Shown: positions 23,668 to 32,105, counted from the stretch's first letter. The stretch: DNA of 63,242 bases from Treponema sp. (GCA_017534445.1 JAFXWC010000025.1:1-63242), one strand, 5' to 3'. The notes: generated from the letters alone by a model not told the origin. Program-made: numbers and translations.

Positions 23668-24282
23668 ATGGGCAAGAAATATGATATGGCTGTAGAAAAG
23701 CCTTCGCAGATGGACCAGGATCATATGCTCAAGCTCAAGGGCATTTCCCTTGCCCCTTACATGCAGCTTGCAACTGCCCTTATAGGAAAGGCCCGTTTTT
23801 CCGGTGGCAACATGTTCCGCCACCAGATGGACACAATGGGCATCCTCATTGACTACGGCTACATAGACAAAATTCTGCTCAAGGCCGCATGCATCCACGA
23901 CGTTGTGGAAGACATCCCCGGCTTTGACCAGAATTTAATCCTCAACGCAGACGAAGACGGCCCGGAAGTCCTAAAGCTGGTCCTCGAAGTAACAAAAAAA
24001 GTGGGCCAGCTAAAACCGGACTACCTGCGCAACATAATAGAAAACGGCAGCCAAAACGCCAAAATCCTAAAGTGCGCAGACCGAATCAGCAACATGATAA
24101 GCCTGGGCTTTGTAACAAGCGACGCCTTCATCGAGCGCTACTGCGACGAAACCGAATTCTTCATCTTCCCCATCGCGCTTGAAGTTGACTACAACATGTA
24201 CCAGGAACTCATCAGCCTGGTCTGTTCCCGCCGCACCTACCTGGAAGCCACCGGCTACTTTGACCGCAAAAAGGAAGACTGA
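23668..24282 (+). CDS. Small HD-domain protein, SpoT-hydrolase-like
   Basis: 204 residues. Residues 30-150 follow the (p)ppGpp hydrolase half of RelA/SpoT: ALIGKARFSGGNMFRHQMDTMGIL with His at 52, AACIHDVVED with HD at 77-78 and ED at 81-82, and KILKCADRISNMI with a fourth metal-site Asp. There is no synthetase, TGS or ACT domain, so it would be a stand-alone alarmone hydrolase or a related nucleotide phosphohydrolase. GGAGG lies before the ATG and the gene follows valS by 23 bases, so the two are probably co-transcribed. Confidence 0.8.
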   Translation: MGKKYDMAVEKPSQMDQDHMLKLKGISLAPYMQLATALIGKARFSGGNMFRHQMDTMGILIDYGYIDKILLKAACIHDVVEDIPGFDQNLILNADEDGPEVLKLVLEVTKKVGQLKPDYLRNIIENGSQNAKILKCADRISNMISLGFVTSDAFIERYCDETEFFIFPIALEVDYNMYQELISLVCSRRTYLEATGYFDRKKED

Positions 24283-24307
24283 ATCTTAACCAAAGTTTTT
24301 CTTTTAA

Positions 24308-24454
24308 TCTGGAGCACACGCCTTGGTCAAACTGTGCCTGGCACTCCGTGTCCAGTCAGCTGCATTTTTTACCCGCTTTCCGGGGCTTGCCCGCCTTACG
24401 GCGCGCGGTCTGCTAACGCAGACGCCTCCGGCCCCCTCCAATCGGGGCTAGGCT
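24308..24454 (-). repeat. Dispersed intergenic element, copy 6 (full)
   Basis: Minus-strand reading: AGCCTAGCCCCGATTGGAGG at 24454, GGAAAGCGGGT ending at 24371, a GGCACGGAGTGCC-like pairing, then AAGGCGTGTGCTCCAGA ending 24308. It fills the gap between the HD gene and the radical SAM gene and lies only 13 bases before the latter's ATG. Confidence 0.8.
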
Positions 24455-24467
24455 TGGGGACAAGAAC

Positions 24468-25373
24468 ATGACCTACCGCACACTCAACAGCTACCTAAAA
24501 GAAACCTTCGGCACAAAAGTCTACAAGCTTTCCCTAAGCACAGGCTGCACCTGCCCCAACCGCGACGGCAAATGCGGAATCGGTGGCTGCATCTTCTGCT
24601 CACAGGGAGGAAGCGGAGACTTTGCCCAAAGCGGAAGCAACATAGACGCCCAGATTCAAAAGGCAAAAGCCATGGTAAGCAAAAAATTCCCGCAGTCCAT
24701 AAAAGAAGAAGACCGCCGCTACATAGCCTACTTCCAGTCATTCACAAACACCTACGCCCCCGCCCAAAAGCTGCGCCCCATTTTTACCGCGGCAATCAAG
24801 CACCCCCAGGTCGTCGCGCTAAGCATAGCAACCCGCCCCGACTGCCTCGAAGAGCCAATCATCAGCCTTTTAAAAGAACTCAACCAAACAAAGCCCGTCT
24901 GGGTTGAACTTGGCCTCCAAACCATCCGCGAAGACACAGCCCGCTTCATAAACCGCGGCTACAACCTTGCCGTATTCCAAAAAGCCTACGACACGCTAAA
25001 AAAAGCAGGCCTAAAAGTAATAGTCCACGTAATAGTCTGCCTGCCCGGAGAAGGCCTGGAAGACGCAAAAAACACCATCCGCTACCTTGCAGAACAAAAG
25101 CCCGCCCCGGATGGAATAAAGATTCAGCTACTCCACGTGCTAAGGGGAACAAGACTTTACGAGCTGTACCAAAAGAACCCGTCAATCGTAAAGCTACCCA
25201 GCCTGGATGAATACTGCTCCATGCTAAAAGAACTCATTCCCCTAATCCCGCCGCAAACCGTAATCCACAGGCTAACAGGCGACGGCGCAAAAAAAGACCT
25301 GGTTGCCCCCCTCTGGAGCGCCAACAAAAAGAAAGTCCTAAACACAATCAGAAAAGCCCTCTCCCAAAACTAA
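24468..25373 (+). CDS. Radical SAM protein of the YhcC/TIGR01212 type
   Basis: 301 residues. The cysteine cluster is near the N-terminus: LSTGCTCPNRDGKCGIGGCIFCSQGG with Cys at 27, 29, 36, 41 and 44. FQSFTNTYAP, IATRPDCL, WVELGLQTIREDTARFINRGYN and VHVIVCLPGEGLEDAKNTI are the family's blocks. TIGR01212 proteins are radical SAM enzymes of unknown substrate, related to the Elp3/biotin-synthase-like group. A weak GGGGA precedes the ATG. Transcribed alone or from read-through through the repeat. Confidence 0.9.
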   Translation: MTYRTLNSYLKETFGTKVYKLSLSTGCTCPNRDGKCGIGGCIFCSQGGSGDFAQSGSNIDAQIQKAKAMVSKKFPQSIKEEDRRYIAYFQSFTNTYAPAQKLRPIFTAAIKHPQVVALSIATRPDCLEEPIISLLKELNQTKPVWVELGLQTIREDTARFINRGYNLAVFQKAYDTLKKAGLKVIVHVIVCLPGEGLEDAKNTIRYLAEQKPAPDGIKIQLLHVLRGTRLYELYQKNPSIVKLPSLDEYCSMLKELIPLIPPQTVIHRLTGDGAKKDLVAPLWSANKKKVLNTIRKALSQN

Positions 25374-25403
25374 CAAAAATCCCAATGCCATTAACATAAA
25401 GAA

Positions 25404-25513
25404 GTGTCATGCTGAACTTGTTTCAGCATCTAAGTTTAGAGATTCCAAAATGCCACCATAATCCAGTTGGTGAGCAAAGTCGAACCACGGTTGGAGAGCT
25501 TGTCGAACCACGG
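25404..25513. repeat. Short palindromic repeats upstream of the GH53 gene
   Basis: GATGCTGAAACAAGTTCAGCAT (complement of 25408-25430) and two copies of a TCGAACCACGG unit (25479 and 25503 regions) flanking GGTTGGAGAGC. Same class as the palindromes at 6023 and 11163. Confidence 0.55.
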
Positions 25514-25556
25514 CCCCATCACCGAAAAAAAAACGTCAACTCGTGTCATTTTCACG

Positions 25557-25585
25557 TTTACAAATTTTAAATTAGGCCTTATAAT
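25557..25585 (+). promoter_or_regulatory. Consensus promoter abutting the GH53 start codon
   Basis: TTTACA (25557-25562), exactly 17 bases, TATAAT (25580-25585), then CTAATC and the ATG at 25592. The expected transcription start falls on or next to the A of the ATG, so the mRNA would be leaderless. No ribosome site exists upstream. Confidence 0.7.
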
Positions 25586-25591
25586 CTAATC

Positions 25592-27553
25592 ATGAACAAG
25601 ATACTATTTTCACTTGCATGCCTAGCCGCATTCACCGGATGCGAAAAAAAGGCCCACGTCACAACAACAATTCCTGAAAACCCGGGAATCTTCGTAAAAA
25701 AAGTGCAGGGACTTCCCGACACCTTCATCCGCGGAGTGGACATTTCCACAGTACTTGCCCAGGAAGAAAGCGGCGTAATCTACCGCGACAGGGACGGCAC
25801 CCCCCAGGACATCTTTAAGACGCTAAGAGAAAACGGCGTAAACTACATAAGGGTGCGCGTCTGGAACAACCCCTACGACCAAAACGGAAATGGCTTTGGC
25901 GGAGGCAACAACGACAGCGCAAAGGCAGCGGAAATAGGCAAAAGGGCCGCAAAGTACAACCTTCCCCTTTTGGTAGACTTCCACTATTCAGACTTTTGGG
26001 CAGACCCCGCAAAGCAGCAAGCCCCCCGTGCATGGAAAGGCATGGGCATAGAAGAAAAGTCAGAAGCGCTCTACGCCTACACAAAAGAAAGCCTTGAACA
26101 GATAAAAAAAGCCGGAGCAATAATCGGCATGGTTCAGATTGGAAACGAAACAACCGGTGCCATGTGCGGAGAAACAAACTGGCTTCAAATATCAAAACTC
26201 ATGAATGCAGGCGCAAAAGCAGTGCGTGACTTTTCCAAAGACGTAAAAGTAGTAGTTCATTTTGCAAATCCGGAAAAATCCGGTGAATACCTGCGCTACG
26301 CAAAAATACTAAAAAACAACGAAGTGGACTACGACGTGTTCGCTTCCTCTTACTACCCCTTCTGGCACGGAACTTTGGACAACCTAAAAACAGTCCTAAG
26401 GCAGGTGGCAGAATTCTCCGGCAAAAAAGTAATGGTGGCAGAATTCTCCTACGTAAACACCTACCAAGACTTTGACGGTTCAGGAAACTCAATCTCCGAA
26501 GACTCCGCAATAGACAAGCCCTACTCAGTTTCCGTACAGGGACAGGCCGACTGCATAAGGGAAATAATAGCCGCAACAGCATCCCTAGGAGACAAAGCGC
26601 TGGGCGTATTCTACTGGGAACCAGCATGGATTCCAGTACCCGGAAACACAAAAGAAGAAAGGCAGCTGCTCTGGGAAAAATACGGCTCAGGCTGGGCTTC
26701 AAGCTATGCCGCAGTCTACGACCCCGATGACGCAGGAAAATACTGGGGAGGCTCCGCATGGGACAACCAGGCCCTCTTTGACGCAGAAGGAAAACCGCTC
26801 GCATCCCTTGCAACATTCGGCCTTGCTGGAAGAGGGGCAAGCACACAGGTAAAGGCAGACAGTGCAGAAGAACAGAACATTCGCGTAAGACTAGGAGACG
26901 AACTTCTTCTGCCAAATGAAGTTGCTATATTAAACAATGACGGCTCTTCAACAAAAGACAGCGTAACCTGGAACGAAAAAACAGAAGACGGAAAAGAAGT
27001 CTCCACCCTAACCACAAGCGGAAATGGCCCCGCAGAATACAAAGTCTACGGAAGCGTACAGGGCATAACAGTCCTTGCAAAAATTGCCGTCATAGAACCC
27101 AACTACCTTGAAAACCCCTCCTTTGAAGAAAAAGACCTTTCCATGTGGAAATGGGAAGACCTGACCGGAAAAATGAAGGAACTCAAAATAGAAGACAACA
27201 AAAACAATGCAAAAACTGGAACCAAGTCACTCCACTTCTGGTCAGACACAGCCGTAAACTTCCGCGTAGAGCAAACCGTAACCGGCCTCAAACCCGGAAA
27301 CTACAAGTTCTCGCTTGTTATCCACGGAGGAGATGCAGGAGCTTCGGACGCGCAGGACATAAAAATCTTCGCAAGGTCCGGCGGCAAAGACTACGAAGAA
27401 AAAACAAGCGCAGACGGCTGGAGAAATTTCAGAACCCCGGACATCCGCGGAATAAAAGTCGGTGCAGACGGAAAGGCAACCGTAGGAGCAAGCGTAAACC
27501 TAAAAGCAGGTTCCTGGGGCAACCTAGACGACTTTGTCCTAACCCCGCAATAA
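25592..27553 (+). CDS. Secreted arabinogalactan endo-beta-1,4-galactanase (GH53) lipoprotein
   Basis: 653 residues. MNKILFSLACLAAFTGC is a lipoprotein signal with lipobox FTGC, Cys about 17. Residues about 45-415 are a GH53 TIM barrel: FIRGVDISTVLAQEESG, NYIRVRVWNNPYD, LLVDFHYSDFWADPAKQQAPRAW, acid/base Glu186 in QIGNETTGAM, nucleophile Glu284 in VAEFSYV, and FYWEPAWIPV. Residues about 430-505 look like an Ig-type or 'bacterial galactanase' accessory domain; 505-653 (NPSFEEKDLSMWKWEDL ... WGNLDDFVL) resemble a carbohydrate-binding module of the CBM61 kind that accompanies GH53. It would cut pectic galactan side chains at the cell surface, fitting a plant-polymer-fed gut habitat. Confidence 0.92.
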   Translation: MNKILFSLACLAAFTGCEKKAHVTTTIPENPGIFVKKVQGLPDTFIRGVDISTVLAQEESGVIYRDRDGTPQDIFKTLRENGVNYIRVRVWNNPYDQNGNGFGGGNNDSAKAAEIGKRAAKYNLPLLVDFHYSDFWADPAKQQAPRAWKGMGIEEKSEALYAYTKESLEQIKKAGAIIGMVQIGNETTGAMCGETNWLQISKLMNAGAKAVRDFSKDVKVVVHFANPEKSGEYLRYAKILKNNEVDYDVFASSYYPFWHGTLDNLKTVLRQVAEFSGKKVMVAEFSYVNTYQDFDGSGNSISEDSAIDKPYSVSVQGQADCIREIIAATASLGDKALGVFYWEPAWIPVPGNTKEERQLLWEKYGSGWASSYAAVYDPDDAGKYWGGSAWDNQALFDAEGKPLASLATFGLAGRGASTQVKADSAEEQNIRVRLGDELLLPNEVAILNNDGSSTKDSVTWNEKTEDGKEVSTLTTSGNGPAEYKVYGSVQGITVLAKIAVIEPNYLENPSFEEKDLSMWKWEDLTGKMKELKIEDNKNNAKTGTKSLHFWSDTAVNFRVEQTVTGLKPGNYKFSLVIHGGDAGASDAQDIKIFARSGGKDYEEKTSADGWRNFRTPDIRGIKVGADGKATVGASVNLKAGSWGNLDDFVLTPQ

Positions 27554-27606
27554 TTTTTTTCATGCATCTCTGGAGCGCACGCCATGATCAAACTGTCAAA
27601 TAAATA

Positions 27607-27703
27607 GCACCATGGATGGTGCGTCCACTGTTCGAACAAAAAACCGCAAGTTTTCGAAAGAAAACTTGTAAGTAAAAATTGCATGGATGCAATTTTTACT
27701 TAC
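27607..27703 (+). ncRNA. Three-hairpin module with CATGGATG loops (CsrA-type / TwoAYGGAY-like), module 1
   Basis: Hairpin 1: GCACC-ATGGAT-GGTGC (27607-27622). Hairpin 2: CAAGTTTTC-GAAA-GAAAACTTG (about 27647-27668), a GAAA tetraloop. Hairpin 3: 15 perfect base pairs closing ATGGAT (27668-27703). Both outer loops read C-ATGGAT-G. The sense shown is the plus strand, the same as the upstream GH53 gene, so the module would be at the 3' end of that mRNA. Confidence 0.6.
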
Positions 27704-27732
27704 TTTCCGTGGCTTTAATTCGGTAACAATTA

Positions 27733-27832
27733 GCGCCATGGAGGGCGCGTCATTTGTTAGCATAAAACGCTAGGCAAGTTTTTGCAAAAAAAACTTGCGT
27801 GGAGAAAATTACATGGACGTAATTTTCTCCAC
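27733..27832 (+). ncRNA. Three-hairpin module with CATGGA loops, module 2
   Basis: Hairpin 1: GCGCC-ATGGAG-GGCGC (27733-27748). Hairpin 2: GCAAGTTTTT pairing with AAAAACTTGC (about 27774-27799). Hairpin 3: 14 perfect base pairs closing ATGGAC (27799-27832). Same order, spacing and loop sequences as module 1 though the stems differ, which is the mark of conserved RNA structure and not simple DNA duplication. Confidence 0.6.
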
Positions 27833-27942
27833 ATTTCGCAACCACTCCAATCCCGGCTAGGCTGGTGGGCAAGACCCCTTTACCAATTGCAAAAAAATCA
27901 CTTTCAGGTTATTATTCGTACATATCATAAAAAGAGGTTTAT

Positions 27943-28443
27943 ATGTTTGAATTTGATTACACACTGGACGCATCGTTGGCAAATGCCGGCAACAGAATGA
28001 TAAAGAAGTATATGATTGCCCTTTACATAATTTTACCCATAGTCATTTCCTTTGAATACTTTTTTAACTTCTTCAAGACAAAAGACTATTATCAATTGCT
28101 CTTAGCATTTCTATCAATATTTATATTCTTTACCCTTATCTTTATTGTTAGCAAAATCAGAAAAAACACATTCAATGTCAACAACAAATTTCTGGATCAA
28201 AAAGTAAACATTGTTTTCTCAGACGCAAACATCAGCGTAAAAACAAAAAAAGAAGGAAGCTTTGAATCATCAAAAACCTATGAATGGAAGCTGATATGGA
28301 AATTCACTCAGGACAAATCCTATTACTTCCTTTCCATGTCAAGAATCGAGTCATACATCATTCCCAAGGGAAGCTGCACCAGCGCAAACGAAGAAGAATT
28401 TGCAACTTTTGTAGAAAAGAAAATAAGGGAAAGCAAAGCCTAA
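27943..28443 (+). CDS. YcxB-family membrane protein
   Basis: 166 residues. Two membrane helices near 24-42 and 51-70 are followed by a small soluble domain: KVNIVFSDANISVKTKKEGSFESSKTYEWKLIWKFTQDKSYYFLSMSRIESYIIPKGSCTSANEEEFATFVEKKI. The last part, with 'IPK..F.....EF..FL' spacing, matches the YcxB-like C-terminal domain. Function unknown. AGAGGT precedes the ATG. First of a low-GC group of plus-strand genes that differs in composition from valS or GH53. Confidence 0.75.
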   Translation: MFEFDYTLDASLANAGNRMIKKYMIALYIILPIVISFEYFFNFFKTKDYYQLLLAFLSIFIFFTLIFIVSKIRKNTFNVNNKFLDQKVNIVFSDANISVKTKKEGSFESSKTYEWKLIWKFTQDKSYYFLSMSRIESYIIPKGSCTSANEEEFATFVEKKIRESKA

Positions 28444-28526
28444 CATTCCTTAGACGCAATAATTAAAGCTTGCTAAAAACTCGGCATTTGACCTAGTAGC
28501 AAGTTATAGGGAATTTTTTTAGTAAA

Positions 28527-29549
28527 ATGGAGAACTACAAATACACAAGCGAAAACACTCTAAGCGACCTCTCTTTGCACGACTGCATTTGCAAAAAAAT
28601 CAGCAGGGAAGATGGCGATTTAATTTTTACCATGGAATTTATGGAAGTATGTTCCGAACACAAATTAAACCCATTTCCCCTAGCCCATCAGACCGGAGAA
28701 GGAAAAATTGTTTTTAAAAATGCAGAGCTAAAAAAGTGCCAGCTGGATGACTATGACCTCTTGGCAAACAAAAAGACTCTTTCAGATTTTTGCCTTGAAG
28801 ATTTAACCATTTTGGACTTCGACGAAAATCCATTTAAAGACAAACACCTTGCAAAGATATACATGATTTTTCTGCCCGGCGAAGAATATTACGGAATAAC
28901 ACTAGAAATAGCTTTTGAAAAATCAATCGTAATGTGGAATGAATTTAGAAATGTTTCTTGGTTTGAACCTTTCAGCAAGGGAGCCTTTATGTGGAACAAT
29001 ATTAGGGCTCTATTGGACTTTGAAGACAAAAGCTTTATGCAAAAGCACAATGACTTGTACACAGTCATAAACCTGGTTTACAAAACAAGGGAAAAAGGCC
29101 CCGGCTATTCAGAAGAAGCATACAAGCTTGTTCTTGGAGAAGAGCTTTACAAGCACGAGCTAAACGATGTAGAAGAAGAATACATAATAAACTTTTTCAA
29201 GTGCCTAATAATAAGGCATTCCGAACTGGACATTTTTTGCATTGGCTGCCTTGGAAAATACCCAAAAGAAGAAGAATACAACTTTCTTTTTGACCAGCTA
29301 AAAGAATCAATATTCCAAGACGAATGCCTAGCAGTAGCCCTCTTGCGCGAATTGAATTTCTGGCAAAACCCAGCATACACCGAATACCTTGATTCAATAA
29401 AAGATTCCTACAAGCTATCCCAAAAACTCAAAGCCTATATCCATCAGACAATCAAATTCAAAACGCATAAAATCACAAACATGTCTGAACCGTCCGTAGG
29501 ATACGACGACTCCGGAAAAAACAGGTACATTGAATGGGGAAGGATATAG
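28527..29549 (+). CDS. Hypothetical protein, unknown function
   Basis: 340 residues, soluble, acidic, no signal. The N-terminus ENTLSDLSLHDCICKKISREDGDLIFTMEFMEV has an LHDC/I-x-x-x-I-x-x-E-x-x-D-L beta pattern like the small LSLHDC-starting domains sometimes seen in immunity-like proteins; the middle and C-terminal parts are helical (NFFKCLIIRHSELDIFCIGCLGKYPKEEEYNFLFDQLKESIFQDECLAVALLRELNFW) and could be HEAT-like. I cannot assign a family. It lies 84 bases after the YcxB-like gene and shares its low GC. Confidence 0.7.
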   Translation: MENYKYTSENTLSDLSLHDCICKKISREDGDLIFTMEFMEVCSEHKLNPFPLAHQTGEGKIVFKNAELKKCQLDDYDLLANKKTLSDFCLEDLTILDFDENPFKDKHLAKIYMIFLPGEEYYGITLEIAFEKSIVMWNEFRNVSWFEPFSKGAFMWNNIRALLDFEDKSFMQKHNDLYTVINLVYKTREKGPGYSEEAYKLVLGEELYKHELNDVEEEYIINFFKCLIIRHSELDIFCIGCLGKYPKEEEYNFLFDQLKESIFQDECLAVALLRELNFWQNPAYTEYLDSIKDSYKLSQKLKAYIHQTIKFKTHKITNMSEPSVGYDDSGKNRYIEWGRI

Positions 29550-29680
29550 GCAATAACAAAGCAAAAAACATCTCCACTCATTGCAAAAAAATCACTTTCG
29601 GATTATTATAAATATATCCTACAGAATGCTTGCATACCCTAAGCATTGCATACCACAGGCATAAAAAAGGAAGCATAAAA

Positions 29681-30976
29681 ATGTCAATAAGAAAATCAGC
29701 ATTGATTAAATGCATCTACCAGTTTATTCTTTTTTCAATAATTGGTCTTGCACTTATGTTTACGTTATTTCATGCAGCAATCCTTGCTCTTCCAGTAATT
29801 GCCTTTATGTGGACTTTCTGGGGATTCAATTTTCTTACCCTAATCACAGGAGTTCAATTTAAAAAAAGATACAAATTTGCATTTGCTTTTTTGAACTTAG
29901 CCATTATTCCTTCGCTTTTTGTATTTTTAATAACTTCACCAAAACCAATAAATTTTTTGATATTTTCAATAAAAACATTCGAAGCACCAAAAGATGAAAG
30001 ACTTCACACCATTACCACAATCTCTTCTATATGCCTTGCAATACTCTACCTTATTACTATTATTCTCTTTGTAAAAGCATATTGGAAAGCAGCAAAAATA
30101 GAGCTACTAAAATTATTGGGAAAAGAAATTCCCCTGGAAAAGTATTCTGAAATTTGCAAAACAAAATACCCAGTCCTGCTTGTTCACGGAACAGGATTTA
30201 GAGACAGAGCTTTTTGCAATTATTGGGGCGGAATACCCGGCCTGCTAGAAAAACATGGGGCAAGTATTTTTTACAGCAAGCACGATGCATGGGCAAACAT
30301 AGAAGATGCCGCAAGCCAAATTGCAGACACGCTCAAAATCGTCCTAAAAGAAACAGAATGCGAAAAAGTAAATATCATAGCCCATTCCAAAGGCGGAATT
30401 GATGTTCGCTATGCAATAAGCAAATTAGGCCTCGAAGACAAAATAGCATCCGTAACAATGATAAGCTCCCCCAACCATGGTTCCAAAACACTTGACAAAT
30501 TGTTTTCCATTTTTGGGGAATGGTTATTTAAATTTCTTGCGGTATTTGTAAATTTATGGTTTAAGATTCTAGGAGACAAAAAGCCCGACTTTTTTAGAGC
30601 AACAAAACAGTTTTGCTCAAGTTACATGGAAGGCTTTAACAAAGAAATTACAGACTCCCCTTCCATATTGTATCAGAGTTTTGCCGGCAAAATGAAAAAT
30701 CCATTCAGTGACATTTTTATGTGCTTCATGAATTTTGTAATGAAGTTCTGCGACGGAGAAAACGACGGTCTTGTATCTGTAGAATCTGCAAAATGGGGAA
30801 ACTTCCGCGGTGTTATTGAAGCGCAGAAGTTTTTTGGAATTTCTCATGCACATGAAGTTGATGCATACCGGACAAATCCAAAAATCAAGGAAGCTGATGG
30901 CCTACCAAAGAATTCAAAGACAATCCGGGATTTTTACATCAACTTACTTGCAGAATTAAAAGAAGAAGGTTTTTAG
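29681..30976 (+). CDS. Membrane-anchored alpha/beta-hydrolase, lipase-like
   Basis: 431 residues from the ATG at 29681, chosen for GGAAG just before it; an ATG 17 codons upstream has none. The first 150 residues contain four membrane helices. The rest is a lipase-type hydrolase: YPVLLVHGTGFRD (oxyanion strand), VNIIAHSKGGIDVRYAI with nucleophile Ser in AHSKG, MISSPNHGSKTLDKLF, an acid in DGENDGLVSVESAKWG and a His in ISHAHEVDAY. It resembles bacterial triacylglycerol lipases/lipase class 2 proteins. Active site probably faces the side where the C-terminal domain lies; orientation is not clear from the sequence. Confidence 0.82.
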   Translation: MSIRKSALIKCIYQFILFSIIGLALMFTLFHAAILALPVIAFMWTFWGFNFLTLITGVQFKKRYKFAFAFLNLAIIPSLFVFLITSPKPINFLIFSIKTFEAPKDERLHTITTISSICLAILYLITIILFVKAYWKAAKIELLKLLGKEIPLEKYSEICKTKYPVLLVHGTGFRDRAFCNYWGGIPGLLEKHGASIFYSKHDAWANIEDAASQIADTLKIVLKETECEKVNIIAHSKGGIDVRYAISKLGLEDKIASVTMISSPNHGSKTLDKLFSIFGEWLFKFLAVFVNLWFKILGDKKPDFFRATKQFCSSYMEGFNKEITDSPSILYQSFAGKMKNPFSDIFMCFMNFVMKFCDGENDGLVSVESAKWGNFRGVIEAQKFFGISHAHEVDAYRTNPKIKEADGLPKNSKTIRDFYINLLAELKEEGF

Positions 30977-30992
30977 CAAAAAGCAAAACATA

Positions 30993-32105
30993 TTACAAAG
31001 ACTCTTTCCCCAGAATTTTTACGATACCTTTTTTTGTTTCAAACAGATAAACAAGGTCTGGTGCCCGTGTCCACTCATTCTTATGCTCAGGGCTTATTTT
31101 TCCGCCATTTCTAACGCGTATTGCAAAATCGTAAATATCATCCAGGATAAAAAAGTCAATTTTCTCTTTGCCATCCGAATAAGAAAATTGCTCCAAAGTT
31201 ACAAGCCCCAAAAGGCTATAATGCGGAACCGTCACGGTAATCATCTTAAGAGGAATCGTCACGGTAAGCTTAAAATCATCGTTTGCATAATTTAGACCAC
31301 GAAGCTGGAAATCCCCATAAACATACTTGTCTGCATCTTTGGCAAGCGGCATGATTTTTTCTAACGCCCTGCAAAACTTTTCTTTGTCTGCCTTGTCCTT
31401 TATGAGAGACTCTGCGTCAGAAAACTTCTTGGCAATAACATCAAATGAATGGCTCCCCTGCTTTCTTACAAGTTTCAAAGAGCCCTCAATTTTTTTTGAA
31501 TCAAAATCGTACCACAAGAGTGTCGGATAGCGGATTCTATCTTCATTAATATCATTGTCGTCAAACCAATAAATTCCAATACGCAATCCTGTGTTGTAAA
31601 TACCGATGTCGTATAACTCAAATCTTTCGCTTACCTTTAGTTTCCTAAACCATTCTTGTATTTTTGCATCATTCACGTCCGGTTCAATGACTTTCTTTAT
31701 GGCATTTAAATACTTTTCCCTATTAACAACATCATAAAGCTTTCCGTCTTTGTAAACCCAGAACAAGACATCGTTTTTGTCCGGATCTTCTTTGGTGTAG
31801 TCATATCTGTTGTCCAGAACGCAGTATTCACCGTTGTTTGAAAGAAGAACACAACACATTTCATTTTCCCAATATCTGGGAATCTGCCATTTTTGAATGA
31901 ACTGTTTTCTAAGCCCTTTGTCATAAACAGCTTCAAAACAAGTCATAGAGTTTTTTGCCTTGTTGCCCGCCAGAAAGAAACGCTCGTTAATAGATGCCTC
32001 AACATAATCGTTTTGCAAAGAAACATCCTCGGGATTAACAAAGTTCTGTGCAAAAGATAAAGAGCAGATAAAAATTGCCGTTAAAAACACGAATGATTTT
32101 TTCAT
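30993..32105 (-). CDS. Exported protein, unknown function
   Basis: 370 residues from the ATG at 32105, which is preceded by GAAGGAAA and begins a good signal peptide, MKKSFVFLTAIFICSLSFAQ, with cleavage after A-Q; an upstream ATG at 32171 is not needed. The mature part has beta-rich stretches (YCVLDNRYDYTKEDPDKNDVLFWVYKDGKLYDVVN, YDIGIYNTGLRIGIYWFDDNDINED). No family or catalytic motif recognised. It is convergent with the lipase gene, 16 bases between stops. Confidence 0.75.
   Translation of the reverse strand: MKKSFVFLTAIFICSLSFAQNFVNPEDVSLQNDYVEASINERFFLAGNKAKNSMTCFEAVYDKGLRKQFIQKWQIPRYWENEMCCVLLSNNGEYCVLDNRYDYTKEDPDKNDVLFWVYKDGKLYDVVNREKYLNAIKKVIEPDVNDAKIQEWFRKLKVSERFELYDIGIYNTGLRIGIYWFDDNDINEDRIRYPTLLWYDFDSKKIEGSLKLVRKQGSHSFDVIAKKFSDAESLIKDKADKEKFCRALEKIMPLAKDADKYVYGDFQLRGLNYANDDFKLTVTIPLKMITVTVPHYSLLGLVTLEQFSYSDGKEKIDFFILDDIYDFAIRVRNGGKISPEHKNEWTRAPDLVYLFETKKGIVKILGKESL

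Larger units (their letters stand above)
27568..27864 (-). repeat. Dispersed intergenic element, copy 7, enlarged by two hairpin modules
   Basis: Minus-strand left edge AGCCTAGCCGGGATTGGAGT at 27864 and right edge CATGGCGTGCGCTCCAGA at 27568, so the whole 297 bases behaves as one unit. In place of the usual inner segment are two tandem three-hairpin modules (listed separately). It fills the 389-base gap 27554-27942 after the GH53 gene; the last 78 bases hold only AGAGGT before the next gene. Confidence 0.75.

Noticed and set aside
26199..26915. 238-codon minus-strand frame opposite the galactanase
   Set aside because: Shadow of the GH53 gene; Leu/Arg-rich composition without domains.
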